A stretch of DNA of 64,000 bases from Aeromicrobium yanjiei (GTDB lineage Bacteria > Actinomycetota > Actinomycetes > Propionibacteriales > Nocardioidaceae), in assembly GCF_009649075.1 (NCBI RefSeq), contig NZ_CP045737.1, positions 3,162,001-3,226,000 on the forward strand, written 5' to 3'. The notes beneath the pieces are model-generated. The model did no database searches. It saw only the letters and a list, made by a program, of their open reading frames with translations, and had not been told where the DNA came from. Of this stretch, positions 28,686 through 37,289 are shown one piece after another; position 1 is the first letter of the stretch; each line of letters opens with the position of its first letter. A program made the translations under genes and the position numbers.

Positions 28686-29447
28686 TCAGCCGGCCGTGAC
28701 CGGTGCGAGCGCGGGCCAGCGGGGGCTCAAGTTGTCGCCCGAGGAGGTGCCGGTCAGGCGCCGCTTGACCCAGGGGGCGGCGTACGCCTTGACCCACTCG
28801 ACGTTGGCGGCGCGGCGGTCCCGGCCCGTGAGCACCGGCCGCTCGGTCAGCTCGAGCGGACGCAGGTCGTGCTCGATCCCCAGCGTGTCGAGCACCGCGA
28901 TGGCCATCCGTTGGTGACCCGCGCTCGACATGTGCATGCGGTCGACGTCCCAGAGCCGGTCGTCGCGGTAGTCGCCGAGGCGCCAGAAGTCGACGAGCGT
29001 GGTCCCGTGCCGGTCTGCGACCTCGCGGACCAGCTCGTTGTAGATCGCGAAGCGGCCCCGCAGGGCGCCGAAGACCGGCGCGTCACCCGGGTCGTACGCC
29101 GTGAACATGACGACCCGCGCGCCGGTCTCGGTGAGCCGGCCGATCGCGTGGTCGTACGACTGCATGAGCCGGTCGATGTCGACCCGGGGCCGGAGCACGT
29201 CGTTGGCACCTGCGTAGATCGTCACCAGATCGGGCTGCATCGCGATCGCCGGGTCGATCTGCTCGGCGACGATCTGCAGGAGCTTGCGGCCGCGGATCGC
29301 GAGGTTGGCGTAGGCGAAGTCGTCGCCCTTCAGCACCTCGGCGACGCGGTCGGCCCAGCCGCGCACGCCATTGGGTCGAGTGTTGTCGGGATCGCCGACG
29401 CCCTCGGTGAACGAGTCGCCGAGGGCGACGAAGCGGGAGAAAGTCAC
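28686..29447 (-). CDS. SGNH/GDSL-family hydrolase
   Basis: A 253-residue esterase/lipase-type hydrolase. Block I is VALGDSFTEG with nucleophile S12; GAND with N82 is block III; the Asp-His pair is in DVDRMHMSSAGH (D169, H172). No signal peptide, so it is probably cytoplasmic. The C-terminal 50 residues (EWVKAYAAPWVKRRLTGTSSGD) occur in a common actinobacterial subgroup. GTG start at 29447; substrate unknown. Confidence 0.88.
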   Translation of the reverse strand: MTFSRFVALGDSFTEGVGDPDNTRPNGVRGWADRVAEVLKGDDFAYANLAIRGRKLLQIVAEQIDPAIAMQPDLVTIYAGANDVLRPRVDIDRLMQSYDHAIGRLTETGARVVMFTAYDPGDAPVFGALRGRFAIYNELVREVADRHGTTLVDFWRLGDYRDDRLWDVDRMHMSSAGHQRMAIAVLDTLGIEHDLRPLELTERPVLTGRDRRAANVEWVKAYAAPWVKRRLTGTSSGDNLSPRWPALAPVTAG

Positions 29448-29484
29448 CCGCTCAGGATACGTGGGCGCCGGCCGCGGACCGGCC

Positions 29485-32373
29485 TCAGTCGAGCAGGCCC
29501 TTGCGGCGGGCGATCGCCGCGGCCTCCGTGCGCCCGGCCGCCCCGAGCTTGGCGAGGATGTTGGACACGTGGACCGAGACGGTCTTGGTGCTGATGAACA
29601 GCCGCGAGCCGATCTCACCGTTGCTGCGTCCCGCTGACACCTGCTGCAGCACCTCCAGCTCGCGAGGGGTGAGCTCGACCTCCGAACGCGCCTTGCCGCC
29701 GAGCGCCGCGATCTCGGCCAGCAGCGGCTTGGCGCCGAGGGAGCGTGCGGTCTCGCGTGCCGCGGCGAGGCACGAGCGCGCCTCCTCGTCGCGTCCGGTC
29801 GCCAGGAGCAGCGCCGCCAGCCGGGTCGCCGACCGAGCCTCTTCGAACGGCTGCCCGAACGCTGCGAACGCCGCGACCGCGTCGCGCCAGGCCCGCTCGA
29901 GCTCGTCGGCGGACGGCGCGTCAATGCCGGTCACCCAGCGCAGCCGCGCGGCCTCGGCGGTGAGGCGCAACCGCCAGGCGTGACCCTCGGGCCCCATCGT
30001 CGGATTGGCCTGCGCGACCTCCGCGGCCAGGGCCTCGAGGCCCGCGGCCTCTTCGAGCAGATCCGCGTGCTCGGAGCGGGCGAGATCGGCCGCGGCGGTC
30101 GCCATCTGTCCCACGACGAGGGCGCCGAGGCGTACGTGCGCCATGAACAGGTGACCGTCCCAGACCCGCTCGATGATCTCGGCGACGTCACGGCGCACGG
30201 CACGGGCCGCGTCGAGGTTGCCGCTGTCGCCGTGCAGATCGATCAGCGCGGCACCGCTGTGCACGGCCAGGGCGATGTCACGCTCCCAGACCCCTCGCAG
30301 TCGCGGCTCCTCGACCAGCGCGTCGACCTCCCCACGCCCCGCGGCGACCATGAGCGCCTCACCTGTGAGGATCGCGTCGGCGAGCAGGGGCGCACCCGTG
30401 CCCACGTCCTGCAGGGCGAGCGCCTCGTCCCAGCGACCACGGATGTAGCAGATCACCCCGGCGAATGCCTTGCCGTCGAAGCCGTAGGGGGCCCACGTCC
30501 GGCCGGTGGCCTGGGCGCGCGCCATGGCCGCACGGAAGGCGGCCTCGGCGGCGTCGAGGTCGCCGGCGTTGAGCAGGACGAAGGCGAGGTTGTGCAGGCC
30601 GCGCAGCTCGCCGAGGACGTTGCCGTCCTTGCGGGAGCTCTCGATCAGCTCGTCGTAGCGTTGCCGCGACTTGTCCAGATCGCTGCCGCCCGTGCGCGAC
30701 AGCACTCGCGCGAGCGTCACGGTGACCTCGGCGACGATGTCGTTCGCGCCGAGGTCCTCGGCCATCGCGACCGCGTGCTCGCCGAGCTCGAGGGCCTCGT
30801 CGTCGCGCCACGCGTCGGCGAGCACCGCGGTCCGCAGCGCCTCGGCCCGCGCCCGCAGCACCGTGCGCTCCGGCCCGACCACCTCGAGCACCTCCTGGCT
30901 GACACGTGCGGACTCGGCGTCGCGCTCGGCGATCAGCGCCATCGTGCCGATCGGGATCATCAGCCGGGCCCGGTCCTCGGCCGAGGTGGCGGCGGGCAGC
31001 GCCTCGAGGTGCTCGTTGAGCAGGGCGAGCGCGCGGAGCAGGTGTCCCGACGTCATCCACGAGTCCGCGGCGGCCACAAGCAGGCCGATGACGTCCGTGC
31101 CCTCGGGTGCGGACCCGAGCAGGTCGAGCGCCTGCTCGTAGTGCCGCGCGGCCTCGTCGTAGCCCGACAGGCGTACGGCCGACTCCCCCGCCTCGACGCT
31201 GGCGACGAACGCCCGCGTGAGCTCGCCGGCGGCAGCGGCGTGCATCGAGATCTCCGCCGCGGACCCGTGCGACCCGTCGGCGGTGAGCACGTCGAGATAG
31301 GCATGGTTGATGCGGCGGCGCTCACCGGGCAGCAGGTCGTCGCGGACCGCCTCGGCGAGCAGCGCGTGCCGGAACGCGTACGCGTCGCCGTCGACCTGGG
31401 TCATGATCTTGTGGTCGATCGCCGAGCGGATCGCCTCGTCGAACACCGGGCCGGGCAGACCCACGACCTGCGACAGCACGCGGTCGCTGACCCGTCCGCC
31501 CGAGCAGGACGCCGCCCGGACGACCTGGCGTGCCTCGTCGTCGAGCCGGTCGAGCCGGATCAGCAGCAGGTCGGCGAGCGTCTCGGGCAGCATCGCCCGG
31601 GAGTCGGCCAGGCCCGCGTCGAGGAGCTCCTCGGCGAAGAATGCGTTGCCGGCGGCGCGGCGCACGACCGCCGAGAGACCGTCGCCCGCCAGGTCGGAGG
31701 CACCGCGCGCGCGGACGAGATCGGCGACGGCGACGTCGTCGAGAGGGCTGAGCTCGACTCGCCGCACAGCGGGCAGCCGCGCCCACTCGGCGATCGCCTG
31801 GCGCAGCGGGTGCCGCCGGTGCAGGTCGTCGGCGCGGTAGCTCACGACGACGTGGACGGGGTGGGTGAACAAGTAGGACAGGGCGTACCGGATGAGGTGC
31901 CGGGTCGAGGCGTCCGCCCAGTGGGCGTCCTCGATGACCAGCAGGAGCGGCTGCTCGGCGGCCAGGAGGTCGAGTCCCGCGACGACCGACGCGAACAGCT
32001 CGGACCGATCGACACCGGCGGACTGCTCGGCGCTCGGCCACGGCAGCAGCGGGGCGAGCGCCGGGAAGCGGGCCGCGAGCTCGTCACGCTCGGCGTCGTC
32101 GATCGACGCGAACGCCTCGGCGAACGGCTGATAGGGCATCGCACTGTCGCCGAGGTCGAGGCAGTGGCCGGCCACGACGCGATGGCCGGCCGCCCGGGCC
32201 CGCTCGGCGAGCTCACGCAGCAGCCGCGTCTTGCCGATGCCCGCGTCGCCGCCGAGAAGCACCGCCGCGGGATCCCCGGCGAGCACGCCGGAGGCGACCA
32301 GGAGCTGCTCGAGCTCGGCCGCGCGGCCGAACAGGGGCGTCGAAGGGGTGCGGTCGGTCGCCATGGTGTCCAT
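29485..32373 (-). CDS. Large LuxR-family transcriptional regulator with AAA ATPase domain (LAL type)
   Basis: A 962-residue regulator. The N-terminal ATPase has LFGRAAELEQLL, Walker A GGDAGIGKTRLL and Walker B-like LLLVIEDAHWAD. The middle 500 residues are Ala/Leu-rich helical repeats of TPR type. The last 65 residues form a LuxR winged helix: LTPRELEVLQQVSAGRSNGEI then FISTKTVSVHVSNILAKLG. LAL proteins bind an inducer and activate catabolic or secondary metabolic genes. The GMC/aldehyde dehydrogenase pair is upstream on the same strand and is a plausible target. ATG at 32373 or 32364; upstream extension would run into the repeat region 32403-32534. Confidence 0.88.
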   Translation of the reverse strand: MDTMATDRTPSTPLFGRAAELEQLLVASGVLAGDPAAVLLGGDAGIGKTRLLRELAERARAAGHRVVAGHCLDLGDSAMPYQPFAEAFASIDDAERDELAARFPALAPLLPWPSAEQSAGVDRSELFASVVAGLDLLAAEQPLLLVIEDAHWADASTRHLIRYALSYLFTHPVHVVVSYRADDLHRRHPLRQAIAEWARLPAVRRVELSPLDDVAVADLVRARGASDLAGDGLSAVVRRAAGNAFFAEELLDAGLADSRAMLPETLADLLLIRLDRLDDEARQVVRAASCSGGRVSDRVLSQVVGLPGPVFDEAIRSAIDHKIMTQVDGDAYAFRHALLAEAVRDDLLPGERRRINHAYLDVLTADGSHGSAAEISMHAAAAGELTRAFVASVEAGESAVRLSGYDEAARHYEQALDLLGSAPEGTDVIGLLVAAADSWMTSGHLLRALALLNEHLEALPAATSAEDRARLMIPIGTMALIAERDAESARVSQEVLEVVGPERTVLRARAEALRTAVLADAWRDDEALELGEHAVAMAEDLGANDIVAEVTVTLARVLSRTGGSDLDKSRQRYDELIESSRKDGNVLGELRGLHNLAFVLLNAGDLDAAEAAFRAAMARAQATGRTWAPYGFDGKAFAGVICYIRGRWDEALALQDVGTGAPLLADAILTGEALMVAAGRGEVDALVEEPRLRGVWERDIALAVHSGAALIDLHGDSGNLDAARAVRRDVAEIIERVWDGHLFMAHVRLGALVVGQMATAAADLARSEHADLLEEAAGLEALAAEVAQANPTMGPEGHAWRLRLTAEAARLRWVTGIDAPSADELERAWRDAVAAFAAFGQPFEEARSATRLAALLLATGRDEEARSCLAAARETARSLGAKPLLAEIAALGGKARSEVELTPRELEVLQQVSAGRSNGEIGSRLFISTKTVSVHVSNILAKLGAAGRTEAAAIARRKGLLD

Positions 32374-32402
32374 GATGGCCGATGCCGCAGACGTTTCGGC
32401 AG

Positions 32403-32534
32403 GGACGAACGATGAGGGTTTCCGGCAGCTGGAGGTGCCCCTAACCCTCATCCTCGGTCCCCCCGGCGCCGGGCCGGGACGGACGATGAGGGCTTGGGGC
32501 AGCAACGGCTACCGCAAACCCTCATCGTTCGTCC
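32403..32534. repeat. Nested intergenic palindrome with four copies of a 19-bp unit in alternating orientation
   Basis: Outer arms 32403-32421 and 32516-32534 are a perfect 19-bp inverted repeat (GGACGAACGATGAGGGTTT and its complement). Two more imperfect copies lie inside, near 32440-32460 in reverse and 32480-32498 forward, giving the order forward-reverse-forward-reverse. The whole 132-bp block can fold as one cruciform or two smaller hairpins. It separates the aldehyde dehydrogenase stop from the LuxR start, both on the minus strand. Confidence 0.8.
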
Positions 32535-32558
32535 GCCCGTGGGCCGGGCAGTCGTGGG

Positions 32559-34076
32559 CTAGCGGAGGGTCTTCTTGCCTCCGTGCAGGAGGGTGATGAG
32601 CTGCGCGACCTTGCCGTCGGTCTTGGCGTCACGGGCGAACGACGTCAGGAGCATGGGCGGGTTGAACCGCTGCCGGGTGATGGACTTGGCGTACGTGAAC
32701 TCCTTCAGCCCCTCGGGGCCGTGGATGCGCCCGAAGCCCGACTGACCCACCCCGCCGAACGGCAGGGACGGCACGCCCGCGAAGGCGATGATCGAGTTGA
32801 CCGACGTCATGCCCGAGCGGATCTGCTTGGCCACCTCGAGGCCACGCTTCTTGGAGAACACCGCGCCTGCGAGACCGTACGACGTCGCGTTGGTCAGCCG
32901 GATCGCCTCGTCCATGTCCTTGACCGGGTTGACCGCCAAGGTGGGCCCGAAGGTCTCCTCGGTCATCTCGGTGGAGTCCTCGGGGACGTGCGTGAGGATC
33001 GTCGGCTGGACGAACCGCTCGCCGATCGCGTCGGGGCCGCCGAGGGCCACGTGGGCACCCTTGGCCACCGCGTCCTCGACGTGGCTGCGGATGACGTCGA
33101 GCTGCGACGGCATCGTGATCGGGCCGATCTTCGCGCCCGCGTCGGCACCCGCGCGCAAGCCCTTGGCCTGGTCGAGGATCTCGCTCATGAACTGGTCGAA
33201 GACGCGCTCGTGGACGTAGACGCGCTCGGTGCCGATGCAGGTCTGCCCCGCATTGGACATGCCGCCCCACAGCGCCGCCTCGGCGGCCTTGGCGATGTCG
33301 GCGTCCTCGTCGACGATGAACGAGTCCTTGCCGCCGGCCTCGATGATGACCGGCGTGAGGTTCTCGGCGCACGCCGCCATGACCTTCTTGCCCGTGCGGC
33401 CCGAGCCGGTGAACGCGAGCTTGTCGATCGCGGCCGTGCACAGCGCGTTGCCGGTCTCGCCGAGCCCCGTGACGACCTGCAGCACGGGGCGGCCCTTGAC
33501 GACCTCGGTGAACGTGTCGGCGAGCCACTGGCCCACGCCGGGGGTGTACTCGCTCGGCTTGAAGACCACGGTGTTGCCGGCAGCGAGGGCGTACGCGATC
33601 GAGCCCATCGGCGTGAAGACCGGATAGTTCCACGGGCCGATCACGCCGACCACCCCGAGCTGGCGGTACTCGACCGTCGCGGCCTGGTTGGCCATCAGCA
33701 GACCCGCGCTGACCCGGTGCGGGCCGAGGACCTTCTTGGCGTGCTTGGCGGCCCACGCGACGTGGTCGATCGCCAGGACGATCTCGAGCTGCGCATCGCT
33801 GTGCGGCTTGCCGGTCTCGCGGTGCGCGAGATCTGCGAGCTGAGCGATGCGACGGGTGATCACGCTGCGCCACGTGAGCAGGAAGTCCGCGCGCTCGTCG
33901 AACGACAGGTTGCCCCACCAGTCGGCGGCCTCACGGGCCCGGGCCACGGCCGCGTCGACCTCGGCCCCCGACGCGATCGGGTGGGTGCCGACGAGATCGC
34001 CGTTGGCCGGGTTGAACGAGTCGAACGTCGCGCGGGGAGCGTCGTTCGTCGTGGTGTTCTCGAGCGTTGCGGTCAT
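32559..34076 (-). CDS. NAD(P)+-dependent aldehyde dehydrogenase
   Basis: A 505-residue aldehyde dehydrogenase superfamily enzyme. NAD-binding text GVIGPWNYPVFTPMGSI and FTGSGRTGKKV, catalytic Glu in IIEAGGKDSFIV and catalytic Cys in SNAGQTCIGTERV are all present. The nearest family types are succinic semialdehyde or broad-range aldehyde dehydrogenases. ATG at 34076 overlaps the GMC oxidoreductase stop as ATGA, so the two enzymes are made together and likely oxidise one alcohol to its acid. The substrate is not known. Confidence 0.92.
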   Translation of the reverse strand: MTATLENTTTNDAPRATFDSFNPANGDLVGTHPIASGAEVDAAVARAREAADWWGNLSFDERADFLLTWRSVITRRIAQLADLAHRETGKPHSDAQLEIVLAIDHVAWAAKHAKKVLGPHRVSAGLLMANQAATVEYRQLGVVGVIGPWNYPVFTPMGSIAYALAAGNTVVFKPSEYTPGVGQWLADTFTEVVKGRPVLQVVTGLGETGNALCTAAIDKLAFTGSGRTGKKVMAACAENLTPVIIEAGGKDSFIVDEDADIAKAAEAALWGGMSNAGQTCIGTERVYVHERVFDQFMSEILDQAKGLRAGADAGAKIGPITMPSQLDVIRSHVEDAVAKGAHVALGGPDAIGERFVQPTILTHVPEDSTEMTEETFGPTLAVNPVKDMDEAIRLTNATSYGLAGAVFSKKRGLEVAKQIRSGMTSVNSIIAFAGVPSLPFGGVGQSGFGRIHGPEGLKEFTYAKSITRQRFNPPMLLTSFARDAKTDGKVAQLITLLHGGKKTLR

Positions 34077-35656
34077 CGTGACTCCTTGATGAGGTCGGCG
34101 CACTTCTCGCCGATCATGACGGTGGGGGCGTTGGTGTTGCCGCGCGGGACCCGCGGCATCACGGAGGCGTCGGCGACCCGAAGGCCCTCGACGCCGTGGA
34201 CGGTGAGATCGGGACCGACGACGCTGCCCTCGACCGTGCCCATCGCGCACGTGCCGACCGGGTGATAGAGCGTCTGGCCGAGAGCACCGATCGTCTCGAT
34301 GATCTCGTCGTCGGTCGGCTCGGCCGAGGACGGGAGCCACGGCTCGTCGACGTACTTGGCGATCGGCCCCTCGCGCAGGATGGCCAGCGCGGTCCGGTAG
34401 CCGCCGATGATCGCGTCCAGGTCGGCCCGGTCGTCGAAGTAGCCGGGCTCGATCTCGGGGTGCCAGCTCGGATCGGCCGAGCGGAGCCTGATGTGGCCCT
34501 TGCTCTGCACGTTGACGAGCGTCACGGCGGTCGTCAGGGCACGTCGCACGGGCTCGTGCATCCCGTTGTCGTAGAACCCGGTCGGCGCGACGTGCAGCTG
34601 GATGTCGGGCAGGTCGAGATCGTCGCGCGAGGAGTAGAACGCGCCGGTCTCGGCCACGTTGGAGCTGAGCGGCCCCTTGCCCGTGGCCTTCCACTTCACC
34701 AGGTTGCCGAGACCGAGCATCTCGGCGACGTCCGTCGTGTCCTTGGTGTAGCTGAGGATGCCGGAGACGGGGTGGTCCTGGAGGTTCTGGCCGACCCCCG
34801 CGGACTCGACCGCGACGTCGATGCCGAGCGAGCGCAGGTGCGCGCCGGGACCGATGCCCGAGAGCATGAGCAGCTGCGGGCTGTTGATCGCCCCACCGCT
34901 CAGCACGACCTCGGCGTCGGCCCGCGCGACGTACGTCTGCCCGTCGCGGGCGTACGCGACGCCGACGGCGCGGGTACCCTCCAGGACGATCCTGGTCACG
35001 AAGGCCTCGGTGAGGATCGTCAGGTTGGGCCGCCCGGCAGCGGGACGGATGTAGCCGTCCGCGACCGACCAGCGCCGGCCCTTGCGGCACGTGACCTGGT
35101 ACGACCCGATGCCCTCCTGGTCGACGCCGTTGAAGTCGTCGTTGCGCTTCAGCCCGGCCGAGACCCCGGCCTCGATGAACGCGGTGCTCAGCTCGTGGTT
35201 GTAGGTGCGGTCCTCGACGTGGAGCGGACCGCCCTGACCGTGGAACGGATCGCCCAGGCGGGTGTTGTCCTCGGCCTTCTTGAAGTAGGGCAGGACGTCG
35301 TCGTGGCCCCAACCGGTCGCACCGTACGCATCGCGCCACTCGTCGTAGTCCGCGTGGTTGCCGCGGATGTAGATCATCGCGTTCATCGAGGAGCACCCGC
35401 CGAGCGCCTTCATGCGTGGCCAGTACGCGCGCCGGCCCGCGAGGTGCTTCTGCGGGGTCGTCTCGTAGTTCCAGTCCCACTTGGTCTTGAACAGCGTCGA
35501 GAAGCCCAGCGGCATCCGGATCATGTCGTCGTCGTCTGCCGGACCGGCCTCGAGGAGCAGGACGCTGACCTGCGGATCCTCGGTGAGCCGGGACGCGACC
35601 ACGCCACCGGCGCTGCCGGAGCCGATCACGATGTAGTCGTAGCGCTCGTCGGCCAT
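34073..35656 (-). CDS. GMC-family FAD-dependent alcohol oxidoreductase (choline dehydrogenase-like)
   Basis: A 527-residue flavoenzyme. FAD motif YIVIGSGSAGGVVASRL at the N-terminus, GMC signature LGGCSSMNAMIYIRGN, second signature GGAINSPQLLMLSGIGP, active-site His in YHPVGTCAMG and the C-terminal PRGNTNAPTVMIGEK. It resembles choline and other primary-alcohol dehydrogenases. ATG at 35656 has GAGGG about 6 bases upstream; a start 6 codons earlier (35674) has no ribosome site. Paired with the aldehyde dehydrogenase it probably feeds a two-step alcohol oxidation; true choline use is unproven as no betaine genes are near. Confidence 0.9.
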   Translation of the reverse strand: MADERYDYIVIGSGSAGGVVASRLTEDPQVSVLLLEAGPADDDDMIRMPLGFSTLFKTKWDWNYETTPQKHLAGRRAYWPRMKALGGCSSMNAMIYIRGNHADYDEWRDAYGATGWGHDDVLPYFKKAEDNTRLGDPFHGQGGPLHVEDRTYNHELSTAFIEAGVSAGLKRNDDFNGVDQEGIGSYQVTCRKGRRWSVADGYIRPAAGRPNLTILTEAFVTRIVLEGTRAVGVAYARDGQTYVARADAEVVLSGGAINSPQLLMLSGIGPGAHLRSLGIDVAVESAGVGQNLQDHPVSGILSYTKDTTDVAEMLGLGNLVKWKATGKGPLSSNVAETGAFYSSRDDLDLPDIQLHVAPTGFYDNGMHEPVRRALTTAVTLVNVQSKGHIRLRSADPSWHPEIEPGYFDDRADLDAIIGGYRTALAILREGPIAKYVDEPWLPSSAEPTDDEIIETIGALGQTLYHPVGTCAMGTVEGSVVGPDLTVHGVEGLRVADASVMPRVPRGNTNAPTVMIGEKCADLIKESR

Positions 35657-35691
35657 CGCTGCCCTCGTTGTCATTGGTGACGTGGGCCACA

Positions 35692-35729
35692 AACCTACTG
35701 CGGGTATGACGATGACACAACCACTGTCA
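35692..35729 (-). promoter_or_regulatory. Predicted promoter and operator of the GMC-aldehyde dehydrogenase operon
   Basis: On the minus strand -35 TTGTGT (35715-35720) and -10 TAGGTT (35692-35697) are 17 bases apart. A palindrome TGACA-N7-TGTCA (35713-35729) covers the -35, as expected for a repressor site. Its far end overlaps the menD stop codon. Confidence 0.5.
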
Positions 35730-37289
35730 CGGTTTGAGCGCGACTTTCGCCGCGCGCGCGAGGCGCTCACCCAGCTCACGGCGACCCGAGCGGTCGACCG
35801 GGACCTCGAGCACCCGGAGGCCGGCGACGTCCTGCGCGAGCGCCTCCGCGAGCTCGCGCGGGCGGACCACCCGGTGCGACACCCCGTAGCCCGCGCACAG
35901 CGCGCCGATGTCCGCGCCGGTCGGCGTGGCGTAGATCCGCTCGAACGAGGCCGCGTAGTCGGGCCCGCCCTGCTCGAGCGTCGAGAAGATGCTGCCCCCG
36001 TCGTCGGACGCCACCACGACGGTCAGGTCGGGACGCGGCTCCTGCGGACCGATCAGCAGGCCGTTGCTGCCGTGCAGGAACGTCAGGTCGCCGACGTACG
36101 CGATCGCCCGGCTGGACGGCCTGGCGAGCGCTGCGCCGATCGCACTGGACAGGACGCCGTCGATGCCCGCGAGCCCGCGGTTGGCGATGATCAGGCGCTT
36201 CTCGCCGACCGGGTAGGGGCGGGCGACGAGGTCGAGGTCACGGATCGGGCTCGACGAGCCCACGAACAACAGGCCGCCCGGCGGGACGGCCGCGTTGACG
36301 GCCTTCGCGACGTCGTACGGCGTGGTGCCGTCGAGCTCGGCGTCGATCGCTGCGGTGGCGAGCGCGTCGGCAGCCTTCCACTCATCGAGCCACGACCGCG
36401 GCCCGGGCCCGGCGATCGTCACCCGGTCCGCGAACGTCACGTTGCCACCGGCCGGGACCGGGAACGTCGACTGGCCGCCCACGTGGACGATCTCGACGTC
36501 GGTGCGGGCCAGGAGCCGGGACACGGGCCGACTGAGGGTCGCGTGACCGAAGCTGACGACCCGCTCGATCCGGTCGGCGAGCGGCGGGTGCCCCAGCAGC
36601 AGGCGGTACGCCACGATCGCCTCGTCGCCGTTGCGCGAGCCCGAGCTCGGCTCGGCCAGCAGCGGCCAGCCGCCCTCCAGCGCCGCGATGCGAGCCGGCT
36701 GGCGGGCGTCGTCCCCCGCGACGACGACGGTGCGGGGCCCCGGGGCCAGGACGACCGGATCCGGATCGGGCCGGGCCGCGCCGACCGAGAACGCCGGTCG
36801 CAGGTCCCACTCGACCGGCTCGATCAGCGGCTCGTCGAGCTCGAGGTTGAGGTGGGCGGGCCCTCCCGCGATCTGCGTGACCCGCTCGATGAACGGCACG
36901 CCGGGGAAGATCTGCCGCTGGTCGGTCGTCTGGTTGGCGCCCGTGCCGCGCAGGCGTCCCGGCCGGTCGGCCGTGATCGCGAGCACCGGGACGTCGGCGT
37001 GGACGGCCTCGAGCATCGCGGGGTGCAGATTGGCCACCGCGGTGCCCGATGTCGTCACGACCGGCACGAGGCGATGCGACGCCTTGGCCAGGCCAAGGGC
37101 CAGGAACGCGGCCTCCCGCTCGTCGACGCGGACGTGCAGGCGGATCAGGCCCTGCTCGTCGGCGGCCGCGAGCGCCAGGGCGAGCGGCCCCGAGCGTGAG
37201 CCCGGCGCCAGCACCGCGTCGGTGACCTTCCAGCCCAGCAGGGCGTTGACGAGCCGCCGGGCGACGCCGACCGATCGCTGCTTGCTCAT
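35727..37289 (-). CDS. menD: 2-succinyl-5-enolpyruvyl-6-hydroxy-3-cyclohexene-1-carboxylate synthase
   Basis: A 520-residue thiamine diphosphate enzyme that joins isochorismate and 2-oxoglutarate in menaquinone synthesis. Markers: VLAPGSRSGPLALAL, the cofactor-activating Glu in RVDEREAAFLALGLAK, TTSGTAVANLHPAMLEA, and the ThDP/Mg site GDLTFLHGSNGLL. ATG at 37289 overlaps the menC stop as ATGA. Length is slightly below the usual 550-580. Runs with menC; the converging order is menC-menD on the minus strand. Confidence 0.94.
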   Translation of the reverse strand: MSKQRSVGVARRLVNALLGWKVTDAVLAPGSRSGPLALALAAADEQGLIRLHVRVDEREAAFLALGLAKASHRLVPVVTTSGTAVANLHPAMLEAVHADVPVLAITADRPGRLRGTGANQTTDQRQIFPGVPFIERVTQIAGGPAHLNLELDEPLIEPVEWDLRPAFSVGAARPDPDPVVLAPGPRTVVVAGDDARQPARIAALEGGWPLLAEPSSGSRNGDEAIVAYRLLLGHPPLADRIERVVSFGHATLSRPVSRLLARTDVEIVHVGGQSTFPVPAGGNVTFADRVTIAGPGPRSWLDEWKAADALATAAIDAELDGTTPYDVAKAVNAAVPPGGLLFVGSSSPIRDLDLVARPYPVGEKRLIIANRGLAGIDGVLSSAIGAALARPSSRAIAYVGDLTFLHGSNGLLIGPQEPRPDLTVVVASDDGGSIFSTLEQGGPDYAASFERIYATPTGADIGALCAGYGVSHRVVRPRELAEALAQDVAGLRVLEVPVDRSGRRELGERLARAAKVALKP

